From: Nocardia otitidiscaviarum NBRC 14405
Lineage (GTDB): Bacteria; Actinomycetota; Actinomycetes; Mycobacteriales; Mycobacteriaceae
Length of the DNA stretch: 64,000 nt
Assembly: GCF_000308635.1 (NCBI RefSeq)
Contig: NZ_BAGD01000050.1
Span: 47,291-111,290 of the forward strand
Reading direction: 5' to 3'
Shown here: positions 16,426 through 24,229 of the stretch, piece after piece
How the letters are laid out: each line of letters starts with the position of its first letter
How positions within the stretch are numbered: the stretch's first letter is position 1
Notes under the pieces: model-generated
Seen by the model: the letters and a program-made list of their open reading frames with translations, nothing else
Told to the model about the DNA's origin: nothing
Databases searched by the model: none
Program-made: the position numbers and the translations under genes

Positions 16426-18192
16426 GTGACCGATCAACCGACCATCACCCCGGCGTCCCAGCGGCTGGTACGCAATGACGACTTCGACATCGCCGTCTAC
16501 GAATACGGGGAGCCGTCGAACGAGACCGTGCTGCTCGTGCACGGCTGGCCCGACGACAACCACCTGTGGGATCGCGTGGTGCCGCTGCTGGCCGACCGCT
16601 TCCACGTGGTCACCTACGACACCCGCGGCCACGGGCGTTCCACCCGCACCGACCGCACCGAGGACTACCGCCTGGAGCGGTTCGCGTCCGACTTCTTCGC
16701 CGTCGCCGACGCGGTGAGCCCGGACCGGCCCGTCCACGTCCTCGCCCACGACTGGGGTTCGGTCCAGGTGTGGGAGGCGGTGTGCGAGCCGCGGGCCGCC
16801 GCGCGCGTGGCCTCCTTCACCTCGGTGTCCGGCCCCAACCTCGATCACCTGGGCGCGTGGGTGCGCGGGGAACTCTCGCGCGGCAAGGTGTGGGGGCCGT
16901 TCACGCAGCTGCTGTCCTCGCTCTACACGGGACTCTTCATGACCCCCGGGGTGCCGCGCGTGGTGCTCAAGCCGCTGGGGACCGAGAAGATGTGGTCTCG
17001 CTTCGTCGGGCTGATGAACGAGACCTCACCCGCGAACATCACGCTCGGCCCCGAGTTCCGGCGCGACTTCTTCGACGGAATGCGCATCTACCGCGCGAAC
17101 ATCCCGCGCCGCCTGGCCGATCCGCGGGAGCGCCGCACCGAGGTGCCGGTGCAGCTGATCATCGCGCGCCGCGATGTGGCGGTGCGGCCCGCCGGCTACG
17201 ACAACGAGCAGGACTGGGCCCCCACCCTGTTCCGCCGCGAGGTCGGCGGCGGGCACTGGCTGCCGTTCTCCCACCCCGAACTGTTGGCCACCGCCACCAC
17301 CGAGATGATCGAATCACTGCGGACCGGGGAGGCCGTCCGCGGGCTGCGACGCGCCGAAGTCGGCAGGCAGCAGCGCGAATTCGAGGATCAACTGCTGGTC
17401 ATCACCGGCGGCGGCAGCGGCATCGGCCGGGAGACCGCGCTCGCCTTCGCCCGCAAGGGAGCCGAGGTGGTGCTCTCCGACATCAACCTCGACGCCGCCA
17501 AGGAGACCGCGGAACTCATTGCGCGCGAAGGAGGTACGGCACACGCCTACCAACTGGACGTAGCGGATGAGGCGGCCGTCGCCGAACACGCCGCCGCCGT
17601 GATCGCCGCGCACGGGGTGCCCGACATCCTGATCAACAATGCCGGGGTGGGCCAGGCCGGGGACTTCTTCGACACGCCCGCGGCGGAATTCGACCGGGTG
17701 CTGAACATCAACCTGCACGGCGTCGTCAACGGCTGCCGCGCCTTCGGCAAGGCCATGGCCGAGCGCGGACTCGGCGGACATATCGTGAACCTGTCCTCCA
17801 TGGCCGCCTACACCCCGCAGCGCGGCTTCAGCGCCTACTCCACCAGCAAGTCGGCCGTCTTCATGTTCTCCGACTGCCTGCGCGCGGAGCTGGCGGGCAA
17901 GGGCATCGGCGTGCACACCATCTGCCCCGGCATCGTGCACACCAATATCGTTGCCACCACCCGCTTCTCGGGTGTCTCCGCCGAGGAGGAAGCCGCCAAG
18001 CAGCAGCGCTACGACAAGCTCTACGCGGCCCGGCGCTACGGCCCGGAGAAGGTCGCCGCCCAGATCGTCAAGGCCGTCGAGAAGGGACGTGCCGTGGTCC
18101 CGGTGACCCCCGAGGCGCACCTGCAATACCGCTTCAACCGGTTCGCCCCGGCCATCGCCCGCTTCTTCGCGGCCCGGGTCAAGCTGACCTAG
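16426..18192 (+). CDS. EphD-like fusion: epoxide hydrolase-type domain plus SDR
   Basis: A 588-residue two-domain enzyme close in length and architecture to mycobacterial EphD. Residues 1-300 are an alpha/beta-hydrolase: HGWP at 39-42 forms the oxyanion hole, LAHDWGS places the nucleophile Asp109, and GGGHW places His277. Residues 322-588 are a short-chain dehydrogenase: VITGGGSGIG (325-334), NNAG (404-407), Ser458, and YSTSK with Tyr471 and Lys475. In mycobacteria EphD was linked to conversion of epoxy-mycolic acids, so a lipid epoxide is a plausible substrate. CAGGAGA lies seven bases before the GTG. It is third in an operon with the hydrolase and reductase genes. Confidence 0.85.
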   Translation: MTDQPTITPASQRLVRNDDFDIAVYEYGEPSNETVLLVHGWPDDNHLWDRVVPLLADRFHVVTYDTRGHGRSTRTDRTEDYRLERFASDFFAVADAVSPDRPVHVLAHDWGSVQVWEAVCEPRAAARVASFTSVSGPNLDHLGAWVRGELSRGKVWGPFTQLLSSLYTGLFMTPGVPRVVLKPLGTEKMWSRFVGLMNETSPANITLGPEFRRDFFDGMRIYRANIPRRLADPRERRTEVPVQLIIARRDVAVRPAGYDNEQDWAPTLFRREVGGGHWLPFSHPELLATATTEMIESLRTGEAVRGLRRAEVGRQQREFEDQLLVITGGGSGIGRETALAFARKGAEVVLSDINLDAAKETAELIAREGGTAHAYQLDVADEAAVAEHAAAVIAAHGVPDILINNAGVGQAGDFFDTPAAEFDRVLNINLHGVVNGCRAFGKAMAERGLGGHIVNLSSMAAYTPQRGFSAYSTSKSAVFMFSDCLRAELAGKGIGVHTICPGIVHTNIVATTRFSGVSAEEEAAKQQRYDKLYAARRYGPEKVAAQIVKAVEKGRAVVPVTPEAHLQYRFNRFAPAIARFFAARVKLT

Positions 18193-18229
18193 CCGCGAAG
18201 CGCACGAACTCCCGGTGGGTGTCCGGGAG

Positions 18230-18259
18230 ACGGCCGGTCCGCGTCTGCGGACCGGCCGT
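18230..18259 (+). terminator. terminator after the EphD-like operon
   Basis: A 13-bp perfect stem (ACGGCCGGTCCGC / GCGGACCGGCCGT) with loop GTCT, 37 bases after the stop codon. Confidence 0.8.
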
Positions 18260-18304
18260 TGTCGCGCTGAGCCGAAAACGATAGCGGCACAGACGGTCAC
18301 GCCT

Positions 18305-18310
18305 TAGCGT
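18305..18310 (+). promoter_or_regulatory. -10 element of leaderless promoter (Gly-rich mini-protein)
   Basis: TAGCGT, six bases, then the ATG at 18317. Confidence 0.5.
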
Positions 18311-18316
18311 TCGGGC

Positions 18317-18544
18317 ATGGACGTATTGATAGCGGTGCTTGTGCTGCTGGTGGCTGTAGGGCTGTTCATCGCGTGGCTCGGGCGGACCTCCGGGGCGCTG
18401 CCGGAGCGGAGGCGACGCCGGAGTAGGTGGGAGGGAGGCCGTGCCGTCGGTGGGAAGGACGGCGGCTATATCGGCGGGTCCGAGAGTGATGGCGGCTCGG
18501 GTTGCGGCGGGGGAGGAGGGGGCGGGGGCGGAGGTGGTGAATAG
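18317..18544 (+). CDS. Gly/Cys-tailed mini membrane protein 1
   Basis: A 75-residue protein. One membrane helix (MDVLIAVLVLLVAVGLFIAWLG) at the N-terminus is followed by a basic stretch (ERRRRRSRW) and a glycine tail with a single Cys (GGSGCGGGG, then poly-Gly to the end). The layout matches the next gene (18672), so they look like tandem paralogues. It appears leaderless. No known family is recognised beyond similarity to Gly/Cys tails found in TIGR04222-type actinobacterial proteins. The basic stretch predicts a cytoplasmic tail if the positive-inside rule holds. Confidence 0.6.
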   Translation: MDVLIAVLVLLVAVGLFIAWLGRTSGALPERRRRRSRWEGGRAVGGKDGGYIGGSESDGGSGCGGGGGGGGGGGE

Positions 18545-18671
18545 CCCCGCCGTACCCGGAGCCCTCGCGGTTCAATCACCCCGAAAATGGGTCTGCGCGG
18601 TGTCGGCCGGGACTGGTAGCGTTTCGCTATCCGACAATCGAAGGTGTCGGCACCCGGGGGAGGGGAACGAT

Positions 18672-18983
18672 ATGGATCTGTTCATATTTCTGGTGGCAGT
18701 GCTGCTGGTGGGCTCGGTGATCGGGTTGTTCATCCGGTCCAGCAAGCGGAACTCGGAGAAGGCACGGCAGCAGCGATACAGCCAAGGGAGCGCGCGAGCG
18801 GGCAGGTATCGACGCTCAGGCGGGTACGCGGGTGGCGGGTACGCGGGCGGCGGCTACACGGGTGGCAGCGGGTACGGGGGCGGGAGCGGTTACGGCGGCA
18901 GCGATTGGGGTGGAGGCGATTCCGGGAGCAGCGGTAGCTCCGGCTGCGGCGGGGGCGGCGGTTGCGGGGGCGGCGGCAGCTGA
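18672..18983 (+). CDS. Gly/Cys-tailed mini membrane protein 2
   Basis: A 103-residue paralogue of the preceding mini-protein: membrane helix MDLFIFLVAVLLVGSVIGLF, basic segment (RSSKRNSEKARQQRY), then a repetitive tail of GGYAGGGYAGGGYTGG-type units and a final SGCGGGGGCGGGGS. The ATG at 18672 follows GGGGGAGGGGA. Tyr/Gly repeats with paired Cys suggest a flexible, possibly disulfide- or metal-linked assembly; that is inference. It is convergent with the GRDP-like gene, 16 bases apart. Confidence 0.65.
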   Translation: MDLFIFLVAVLLVGSVIGLFIRSSKRNSEKARQQRYSQGSARAGRYRRSGGYAGGGYAGGGYTGGSGYGGGSGYGGSDWGGGDSGSSGSSGCGGGGGCGGGGS

Positions 18984-18999
18984 ACCGTCAGCCGTGCCG

Positions 19000-19497
19000 C
19001 TACCGCGAATCCGGCCGTAGCGATTCCTCGATCAGGGCGACGCGCTCGGCGGGAATACCCCACGGCCGCGCGACGCCCACCCGGGAATCCAGATCCCACA
19101 GCACGCAGCTCTCGCCGGGCCGGGCGACCATCGACCAGGCCACCACGGTCCGGCCGAGCTGCTCCGCCATGGGGTCGACGACCGCGCCCCGGGAGCCCTC
19201 GCCCTCCGGAAAGTGGTGCAGGAACCGCCCGTACGCGGTGTCGCAGAAGCGCTGATAGCGCAGCGTGCACAGGATGAACCCGTGCCACGCCTCGTCCACG
19301 GCATGGGACGGCATGCCGATCACCTGGTCGTCCCGCAGCGCCGCGCCGCAGCACCGCAGCCACTGCCGCAGACCGGTCTCCACCAGCTCACGCGGCTGCC
19401 ACGGACAGGTCTTGAAGATCGCGTCCCGCAACTCCAGTGCGTCCACCGCGCTGTTGATCCGGTCGATTCGAGGGCGATTACCGAGTCCACGCAACAC
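19000..19497 (-). CDS. glycine-rich-domain-protein (GRDP)-like conserved protein
   Basis: A 165-residue protein with the conserved core MPSHAVDEAWHGFILCTLRYQRFC followed by YGRFLHHFPEGEG. This W-H-x-F-x-L...F-C...H-H pattern is shared with the N-terminal region of glycine-rich domain-containing proteins (GRDPs) of bacteria and plants, which often carry GGCGG tails. Here the tail is absent, but two Gly/Cys-tailed mini-proteins lie next to it on the other strand. Conserved His and Cys suggest a metal site. Function is unknown. Confidence 0.6.
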   Translation of the reverse strand: MLRGLGNRPRIDRINSAVDALELRDAIFKTCPWQPRELVETGLRQWLRCCGAALRDDQVIGMPSHAVDEAWHGFILCTLRYQRFCDTAYGRFLHHFPEGEGSRGAVVDPMAEQLGRTVVAWSMVARPGESCVLWDLDSRVGVARPWGIPAERVALIEESLRPDSR

Positions 19498-19580
19498 GAT
19501 TCACCGTACGACGGCGCGGCGACGGGGCACCACACGGGAATTCCCGGGGCGGCCGCGGGCCGTCCCGCACCCGGCGCTCG

Positions 19581-20594
19581 TCAACCGGCCAGCTCGGCCT
19601 TGTCGCCCGCGCGGTCGCGAGTGGCGTACAGGCTGGTGAGCGTCACGGTCGTCAGCACCGCCACGATCACGCCCAGCGACGCCAGGGTCGGGATGGTCGG
19701 CACGCCGCTCCAGATGTCGTGCGCCCAGTGCAGCACCAGCTTCACGCCGATGAAGGCGAGAATGATCGCCAGACCGTAGACTAGGTGCACCAGGCGCGTC
19801 AGCGCCGCGTGCAGCACGAAATACAGTGCGCGCAAACCGAGTAGCGCGAACGCGTTGGTGGCGAACACCAGGTACGGGTCACCCGTGACGCCGTAGACGG
19901 CGGGCACCGAGTCCACCGCGAACACCAGATCGGTGGCCATGACGGCGGCGACCACCAGCGCCAGCGGGGTCAGGGCGCGCTTGCCGTGCTCCACGATGGT
20001 CAGCCGGGTGCCTCGGTAGCCGTCGGTCACCGGCATGAACCGGCGCATCAGCCGGACCGACTTCATGGAGTTCACGTCGATCTCGGTCTCGCCGCCGCCG
20101 ATGGCGTCGAGGATCAGCTTGATCGCGGTGACCAGCAGGATCAGCCCGAACAGCAGGAATGCCCAGTCCAGCGTGGCCAGCGCCGCCGCGCCCAGCGCGA
20201 TGAAGATGCCGCGCAGTACCAGCGCACCCGCGATGCCGAACAACAGCACCCGCTGCGCCAGTGCCGCGGGCACGGCGAACGCCGTCAACAGCAGCATGAA
20301 GACGAACAGGTTGTCGACCGACAGCGATTTCTCGAGCAGATAGCCGGTGAAGAACTCCACGCCCGGCGTGGAACCCCTACTCGCCCACAGGTATACGCCG
20401 AAGGCCACGGGCAGGGCGATGTAGAAGATGGTCCATCCCATCGCCTCCCGCATGGACACCTCGTGCGGTCGCCGCGTCAGCACGAAATCGAGCACCAGCA
20501 GGCCGAGTACGCCGACAATGGTCAACGCCCACAAACCGGGCGTACCAACGGATTCGACACTCGTGGCGGCGGCGAGCACAGAGACATTGGACAC
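19581..20594 (-). CDS. TerC family membrane protein, probable Mn exporter
   Basis: A 337-residue polytopic membrane protein with about nine helices. TerC hallmarks are the acidic membrane motifs LLEKSLSVDNLFVFMLLL and AAVMATDLVFAVDSVPAVYGV, FATNAFALLGLRALYF, and the N-terminal LDFVLTRRPHEVSMREA. Related TerC/Alx/MeeF proteins export Mn2+ or help metalate exported enzymes. The 5' leader resembles a yybP-ykoY manganese riboswitch, which supports a Mn role. Two TerD-nuclease fusion genes lie 14 kb on either side, so the genome carries other Ter components. Confidence 0.92.
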   Translation of the reverse strand: MSNVSVLAAATSVESVGTPGLWALTIVGVLGLLVLDFVLTRRPHEVSMREAMGWTIFYIALPVAFGVYLWASRGSTPGVEFFTGYLLEKSLSVDNLFVFMLLLTAFAVPAALAQRVLLFGIAGALVLRGIFIALGAAALATLDWAFLLFGLILLVTAIKLILDAIGGGETEIDVNSMKSVRLMRRFMPVTDGYRGTRLTIVEHGKRALTPLALVVAAVMATDLVFAVDSVPAVYGVTGDPYLVFATNAFALLGLRALYFVLHAALTRLVHLVYGLAIILAFIGVKLVLHWAHDIWSGVPTIPTLASLGVIVAVLTTVTLTSLYATRDRAGDKAELAG

Positions 20595-20620
20595 AGAGAC
20601 TCCTCGGACATGGATAACCA

Positions 20621-20730
20621 GCCGAGGTCTCCTTCACCCGCGAGAGCCGCGGGTGATCATCCGGGGATCGCGACGGCGCGATCCGTACTGACCGGAGTGA
20701 TGCTTGGGAAGTACTCCCCTCGCGGCCGAG
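20621..20730 (-). ncRNA. candidate yybP-ykoY (Mn2+) riboswitch in the terC leader
   Basis: Read on the minus strand, the leader has GCCGCGAGG followed directly by GGGAGTA, matching the conserved GGGGAGUA of this class. It continues to GGTCAGTACG, a hairpin (CACCCGCGG ... CCGCGGGTG-type arms around CTCT), then AAGGAGACCTCGGC, whose CCTCGGC closes the first stem. The element ends 27 bases before the terC start. In other bacteria this riboswitch turns on Mn exporters when Mn2+ is high. The match is by eye; a covariance-model search is decisive. Confidence 0.6.
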
Positions 20731-20767
20731 GATAGCCGCCCCATAGCCTCGTGTCCAATTTGTCCGA

Positions 20768-21196
20768 TCAGCGGGGGCTGAGCACCACCACCGCGATCGG
20801 CCGCGACGTCTGCTTCTGATACGCCGTGTACCTGCCCTTGTTGACCTCGTCCACCAGCGCCCACCGCCGCGCGTACTCCGGATCCTCCGGATACGTGGCC
20901 CGCGCCGTCACCGGAATCCGCGTGGTCCCCACCTGAATCTCACAGTCCCCCTTGGCCTTCACATTCGCCAACCACCCCGGCGGCCGCGGCGACCCACCAT
21001 TCGACGCGGTCACCAGATAATCCTTCCCATCCCGCGCATAGGTCAACGCATTCGTCCGCTCCACCCCCGTCTTCCGCCCCACCGTCCGCAGCAGCAACGT
21101 GGGGTTGCCGAACAACAGCCGATGCCCCACCACCCCACCACTCTTCTCGTAGAGCCACTGATGGGCCCGCAACACCCTCGTGAACAGATTGGCCAT
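20768..21196 (-). CDS. deazaflavin-dependent nitroreductase family protein (Ddn-like)
   Basis: A 142-residue split-barrel protein. The sequence NPTLLLRTVGRKTGVERTNALTYARDGKDYLVTASNGGSP followed by PPGWLANVKAKGDCEIQVG is the typical Ddn/DUF385 pattern of F420H2-dependent quinone or nitro reductases of mycobacteria and nocardiae. The ATG at 21196 follows GGAGG at six bases. It is preceded by a tRNA gene on the opposite strand and followed by terC. The substrate is unknown; family members reduce menaquinone or activate nitroimidazoles. Confidence 0.9.
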   Translation of the reverse strand: MANLFTRVLRAHQWLYEKSGGVVGHRLLFGNPTLLLRTVGRKTGVERTNALTYARDGKDYLVTASNGGSPRPPGWLANVKAKGDCEIQVGTTRIPVTARATYPEDPEYARRWALVDEVNKGRYTAYQKQTSRPIAVVVLSPR

Positions 21197-21388
21197 CGAA
21201 TCCTCCTGCACTGGGTCGGTACCGGACCGTGAGCAACCGCCTGTCCGGTCCAGCCCGAGTCTTCCACGACACTCGCCCGCCGTGGAGCACCCGATCGGCG
21301 GGTATCAGCGCCCTGGGCGGGGCGGAGTAGGCATCAACGCGCCCGAAGCGATAACATCACCCGAGCCCGCGCAGGAATGCGGCGGTCA

Positions 21389-21462
21389 GGGGCGGTAGCT
21401 CAGTCGGTTAGAGCCGTGGACTCATAATCCATTGGTCGCGGGTTCGAGCCCCGCCCGCCCCA
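21389..21462 (+). tRNA. tRNA-Met (anticodon CAT)
   Basis: A 74-nt cloverleaf: acceptor GGGGCGG (21389-21395) pairs with CCGCCCC (21455-21461), the anticodon arm is TGGACTCATAATCCA with CAT, and the T arm is GCGGGTTCGAGCCCCGC. Its acceptor pairs at position 1 and it lacks initiator features, so it is an elongator. tRNA-Ile(CAT), with a modified C34, is not excluded. Confidence 0.88.
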
Positions 21463-21534
21463 CTCATATCCGCCTGACGGGCGGTGGCCAGGCCCACTTC
21501 CCGCACTCGCGGTCGCTGTCGTCCGGCTGCTCGA

Positions 21535-22587
21535 TCAGGCGCCCACCCGGACTGTCGCCCGGCCGCGGTTGATGCGGGCGAAGTGGCCGGGGGACTGGCC
21601 TTTCCAGGAGCGGAAGGCCGAGCCGAAGGCGGAGACGCTGGAGTAGCCGAGGCGGTCGGCGACCTGCTCCACCGTGAGGCCGGCTACGAGGAGTTCCTCG
21701 GCGAGCATGCCGACCGTCTCGTTGCTCAGTTCGCGGAAGGTGGTGCCTTCGTCGGCGAGGCGGCGGCGCAGGGTGCGGACGCTGATGTCGAGATCGGCGG
21801 CGACATGGGCCTGGTCGGCGACGCCGCCGCGGCGGATGAGCAGTTTGCGGACCTGGCCGCTGACGCCGACGCGGCTGCGGCGGCGCTCCATGAGGTCGGC
21901 GCACTGCTGCTCGTAGTAGCGGGCGGTGGCGGTATTCGCCTGGGGGAGAGGCATATCCAGTGTGCTCGACGGAATCACCAGGTAGCTGGTTTCGGCGTCG
22001 AAGCGGATGTCGTCCACGCCGAAGATGGCCCCGAACATCTCGTAGATGGGATGCGGGGCGACGGTGACCTCCACGCGCATGACGGGGAGTTTGGTGGACA
22101 GCAGATCCTGCTGCACAGTCGCCACGGCGGCCAGGTCCCGCTCCAGCGCGAAGGTGCGGATATCGGACGGCAGCGCCTGATCGTCGCGCAGCACCCAGAA
22201 CTCGTCGCCGATCCGGCGGGTGGACAACCGGGCGGCGGTGAACGACAGGTCGGCGTAGCGGGTGGCGATATCCACCGCGTGCCCGAAGGTCGGACAGGTC
22301 ATGAGCGCGAAGCCCAGCACACCCATACTCGGCGGATGGCACAGCAGTCCGGCCAGCAAACCCTGACCGGGTTCGTCGCCCACCCCGCGCACCACATTGC
22401 GCATGAGTGCGACCTCCTGGCCGAGGGTGATCTCGGCAGTGGGTTCGTTCAGATCGCTCTCCCGGATGCCGGTATCGCGCAGCACCTCGGGCAGACCGAG
22501 CCCCCGGGTGCTCGCGAAGTCCGCCAACAGGGCCGCACCGACGATGGAGCGCAATCGAGTAGGTTGGTCCGCCCTGTCCGTGTCCAT
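21535..22587 (-). CDS. AraC family transcriptional regulator
   Basis: A 350-residue regulator. The first 240 residues form the arabinose-binding-like sensor domain (PF12625-type; LGLPEVLRDTGIRESDL, MRNVVRGVGDEPGQGLLAG, THPIYEMF-like region). The C-terminal AraC HTH pair is VAADLDISVRTLRRRLADEGTTFR and AGLTVEQVADRLGYSSVSAFGSAFRSWKGQSPGHFARI. This type usually controls lipid, alkane or aldehyde metabolism. It is divergent from the ALDH-like gene (22835) across 248 bases, so that gene and DUF2236 are likely targets. Confidence 0.9.
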   Translation of the reverse strand: MDTDRADQPTRLRSIVGAALLADFASTRGLGLPEVLRDTGIRESDLNEPTAEITLGQEVALMRNVVRGVGDEPGQGLLAGLLCHPPSMGVLGFALMTCPTFGHAVDIATRYADLSFTAARLSTRRIGDEFWVLRDDQALPSDIRTFALERDLAAVATVQQDLLSTKLPVMRVEVTVAPHPIYEMFGAIFGVDDIRFDAETSYLVIPSSTLDMPLPQANTATARYYEQQCADLMERRRSRVGVSGQVRKLLIRRGGVADQAHVAADLDISVRTLRRRLADEGTTFRELSNETVGMLAEELLVAGLTVEQVADRLGYSSVSAFGSAFRSWKGQSPGHFARINRGRATVRVGA

Positions 22588-22834
22588 GGTGAAATCGTCT
22601 CAGAATCCGCCCTGCCGGTGGTTCGGATTCGGTGACGATTCGGTCGCCGGTGCGGCCGATATTCGCCGGTTCCTGGCCCATTGTGTGCTGTTCGGGCGTA
22701 CCCGGCGAACGTACGGTGACTTTATGCCGCACCGCGAGCGGCGGTCATCCGCCCCGGTAGTCGCCCAGTGTGCCCCCGACTCACCCGATCGCGGTGCGGC
22801 ACTTCCATTCCCGATTCGTCTGAAGTGAGCTGGA

Positions 22835-24133
22835 ATGCCGCATACGAAAACCGTCCGGGAATCTTCGATCACCGTTTATTCCCCGGATGATGGCCGACCG
22901 GTCGGAACTGTTTGGGTGGATTCGCCCGAGCAGGTGAACACCGCGGTGAATCGCCTCCGGGCCGCCCAGATTCCCTGGCGTGCAATGGGTGTCATCGGCC
23001 GCCTGCACTGGCTGACGCAATTCCGCGAATGGCTACTGGACAGTGACGACGCCATCACCGATCTGCTGGCGAGCGAAACCGGAAAGTCGGTGTCGGCGGC
23101 GCGGCGGGAATTCGACCTGGCCGTCGAGGCCATCGACTACCACCGCAGCCACGGCGCGGAATTCCTTGGCGTACAACGCCCCCGGGCGCACAGCATGCCG
23201 ACGCTGGGGGTGCACCTGTCGATCTCCTACCGCCGCTGCGCGGTGGTGGGGGTGATCGCGCCCTGGACCTATCCGCTGGCGCTCAGCCTCTTCGACGCCG
23301 TTCCGGCGCTGCTGTCGGGCTGCTCGGTGATCGTCAAACCGTCGAGTGTGACGCCGTTGACCGTCAACGAGGTGGTGTCGGGCTGGGCGCGCGTCGGCGC
23401 ACCGGCGGTGCTCACCGCCGCGCTCGGTCCGGAGGCCGGACCCGCCGTCCTCGACACCGTCGACCACGTGCACTTCACCGGCTCGGCCGATACCGGCAAG
23501 GTGGTGGCGCTGCGGGCCGCGAGCCGGCTGATCCCGTGCCGACTCGGGCTGGGCGGCAAATCCACGGCGATCGTGCTCGCCGACGCCGATCTCGATCGCG
23601 CCGCCGCGGCGGTGGCCCTGGGCGGTCTCGCCGAATGCGGGCAGGGGTATCACAGCATCGAGCGCGTCTTCGTCGAATCCGCGGTCTACGAGGCGTTTCT
23701 GGACAAACTCGGCACCGAGGTGGCGGCCTTCGGGGCCGAGGATCCCGAGGACACCGACCCCTACGTCATGACCTCCGCGGCCCACGTCCGATTCGTGGCC
23801 GGTCAGGTCGAGGACGCGGTGACGAAGGGTGCGTCGGTGCGCATCGGCGGGGCGGGGACGGGCAATCGTTTCGAGCCGACGGTCCTCGCCGACGCCGATC
23901 CGGCCATGGCGGTGATGACGCAGCAGACGCTCGGACCGCTGCTGCCGGTCATGCGGGTCGCCGATGTGGAGGAGGCGATCGAGCGCACCGCGCTGCCCTG
24001 GTGCGGGCCGAGCGTGAGCGTCTGGACCACCGACGACGCGACCGGCGGGTACGTCCGGGCGCGCCTGACGGCTCCCGAGGTGACCGTGAACGATGTGTCG
24101 ATACATCTGACGCCACCGGGTTTCGCCAGGTAG
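22835..24133 (+). CDS. aldehyde dehydrogenase-fold protein lacking catalytic residues
   Basis: A 432-residue protein with the full ALDH fold: nucleotide-binding VKPSSVTPLT, FTGSADTGKVV, LGLGGKSTAIVLADADLDRA, and C-terminal TLGPLLPVMRV. Three canonical active-site residues are changed. The oxyanion Asn of PWN-F/Y-P is Thr145 (APWTYP), the general-base Glu of ELGGK is Gly238 (LGLGGK), and the nucleophilic Cys two residues after GQ is Tyr272 (ECGQGYHSIERVFVE). It is therefore probably not a standard NAD-dependent ALDH; a binding, structural or altered catalytic role is possible. It is divergent from an AraC regulator and followed by a DUF2236 gene. Confidence 0.85.
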   Translation: MPHTKTVRESSITVYSPDDGRPVGTVWVDSPEQVNTAVNRLRAAQIPWRAMGVIGRLHWLTQFREWLLDSDDAITDLLASETGKSVSAARREFDLAVEAIDYHRSHGAEFLGVQRPRAHSMPTLGVHLSISYRRCAVVGVIAPWTYPLALSLFDAVPALLSGCSVIVKPSSVTPLTVNEVVSGWARVGAPAVLTAALGPEAGPAVLDTVDHVHFTGSADTGKVVALRAASRLIPCRLGLGGKSTAIVLADADLDRAAAAVALGGLAECGQGYHSIERVFVESAVYEAFLDKLGTEVAAFGAEDPEDTDPYVMTSAAHVRFVAGQVEDAVTKGASVRIGGAGTGNRFEPTVLADADPAMAVMTQQTLGPLLPVMRVADVEEAIERTALPWCGPSVSVWTTDDATGGYVRARLTAPEVTVNDVSIHLTPPGFAR

Positions 24134-24163
24134 CGGCGGGTCTGGCGGCTGCTTCGACGAAAA

Positions 24164-24181
24164 TGCTACGCTCGTGTATAA
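24164..24181. promoter_or_regulatory. half-palindrome matching the 14313 operator
   Basis: TGCTACGCTCGTGTATAA shares TGCTACGCTC and GTA with the palindrome at 14313-14334 and lies 49 bases before the DUF2236 gene. TACGCT fits a -10 hexamer. One arm is degenerate. Confidence 0.4.
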
Positions 24182-24229
24182 ATTTGGTCGGCTGGTTTTC
24201 GGCAGCGAAGTTGTGCAAAGGAGCACGCG

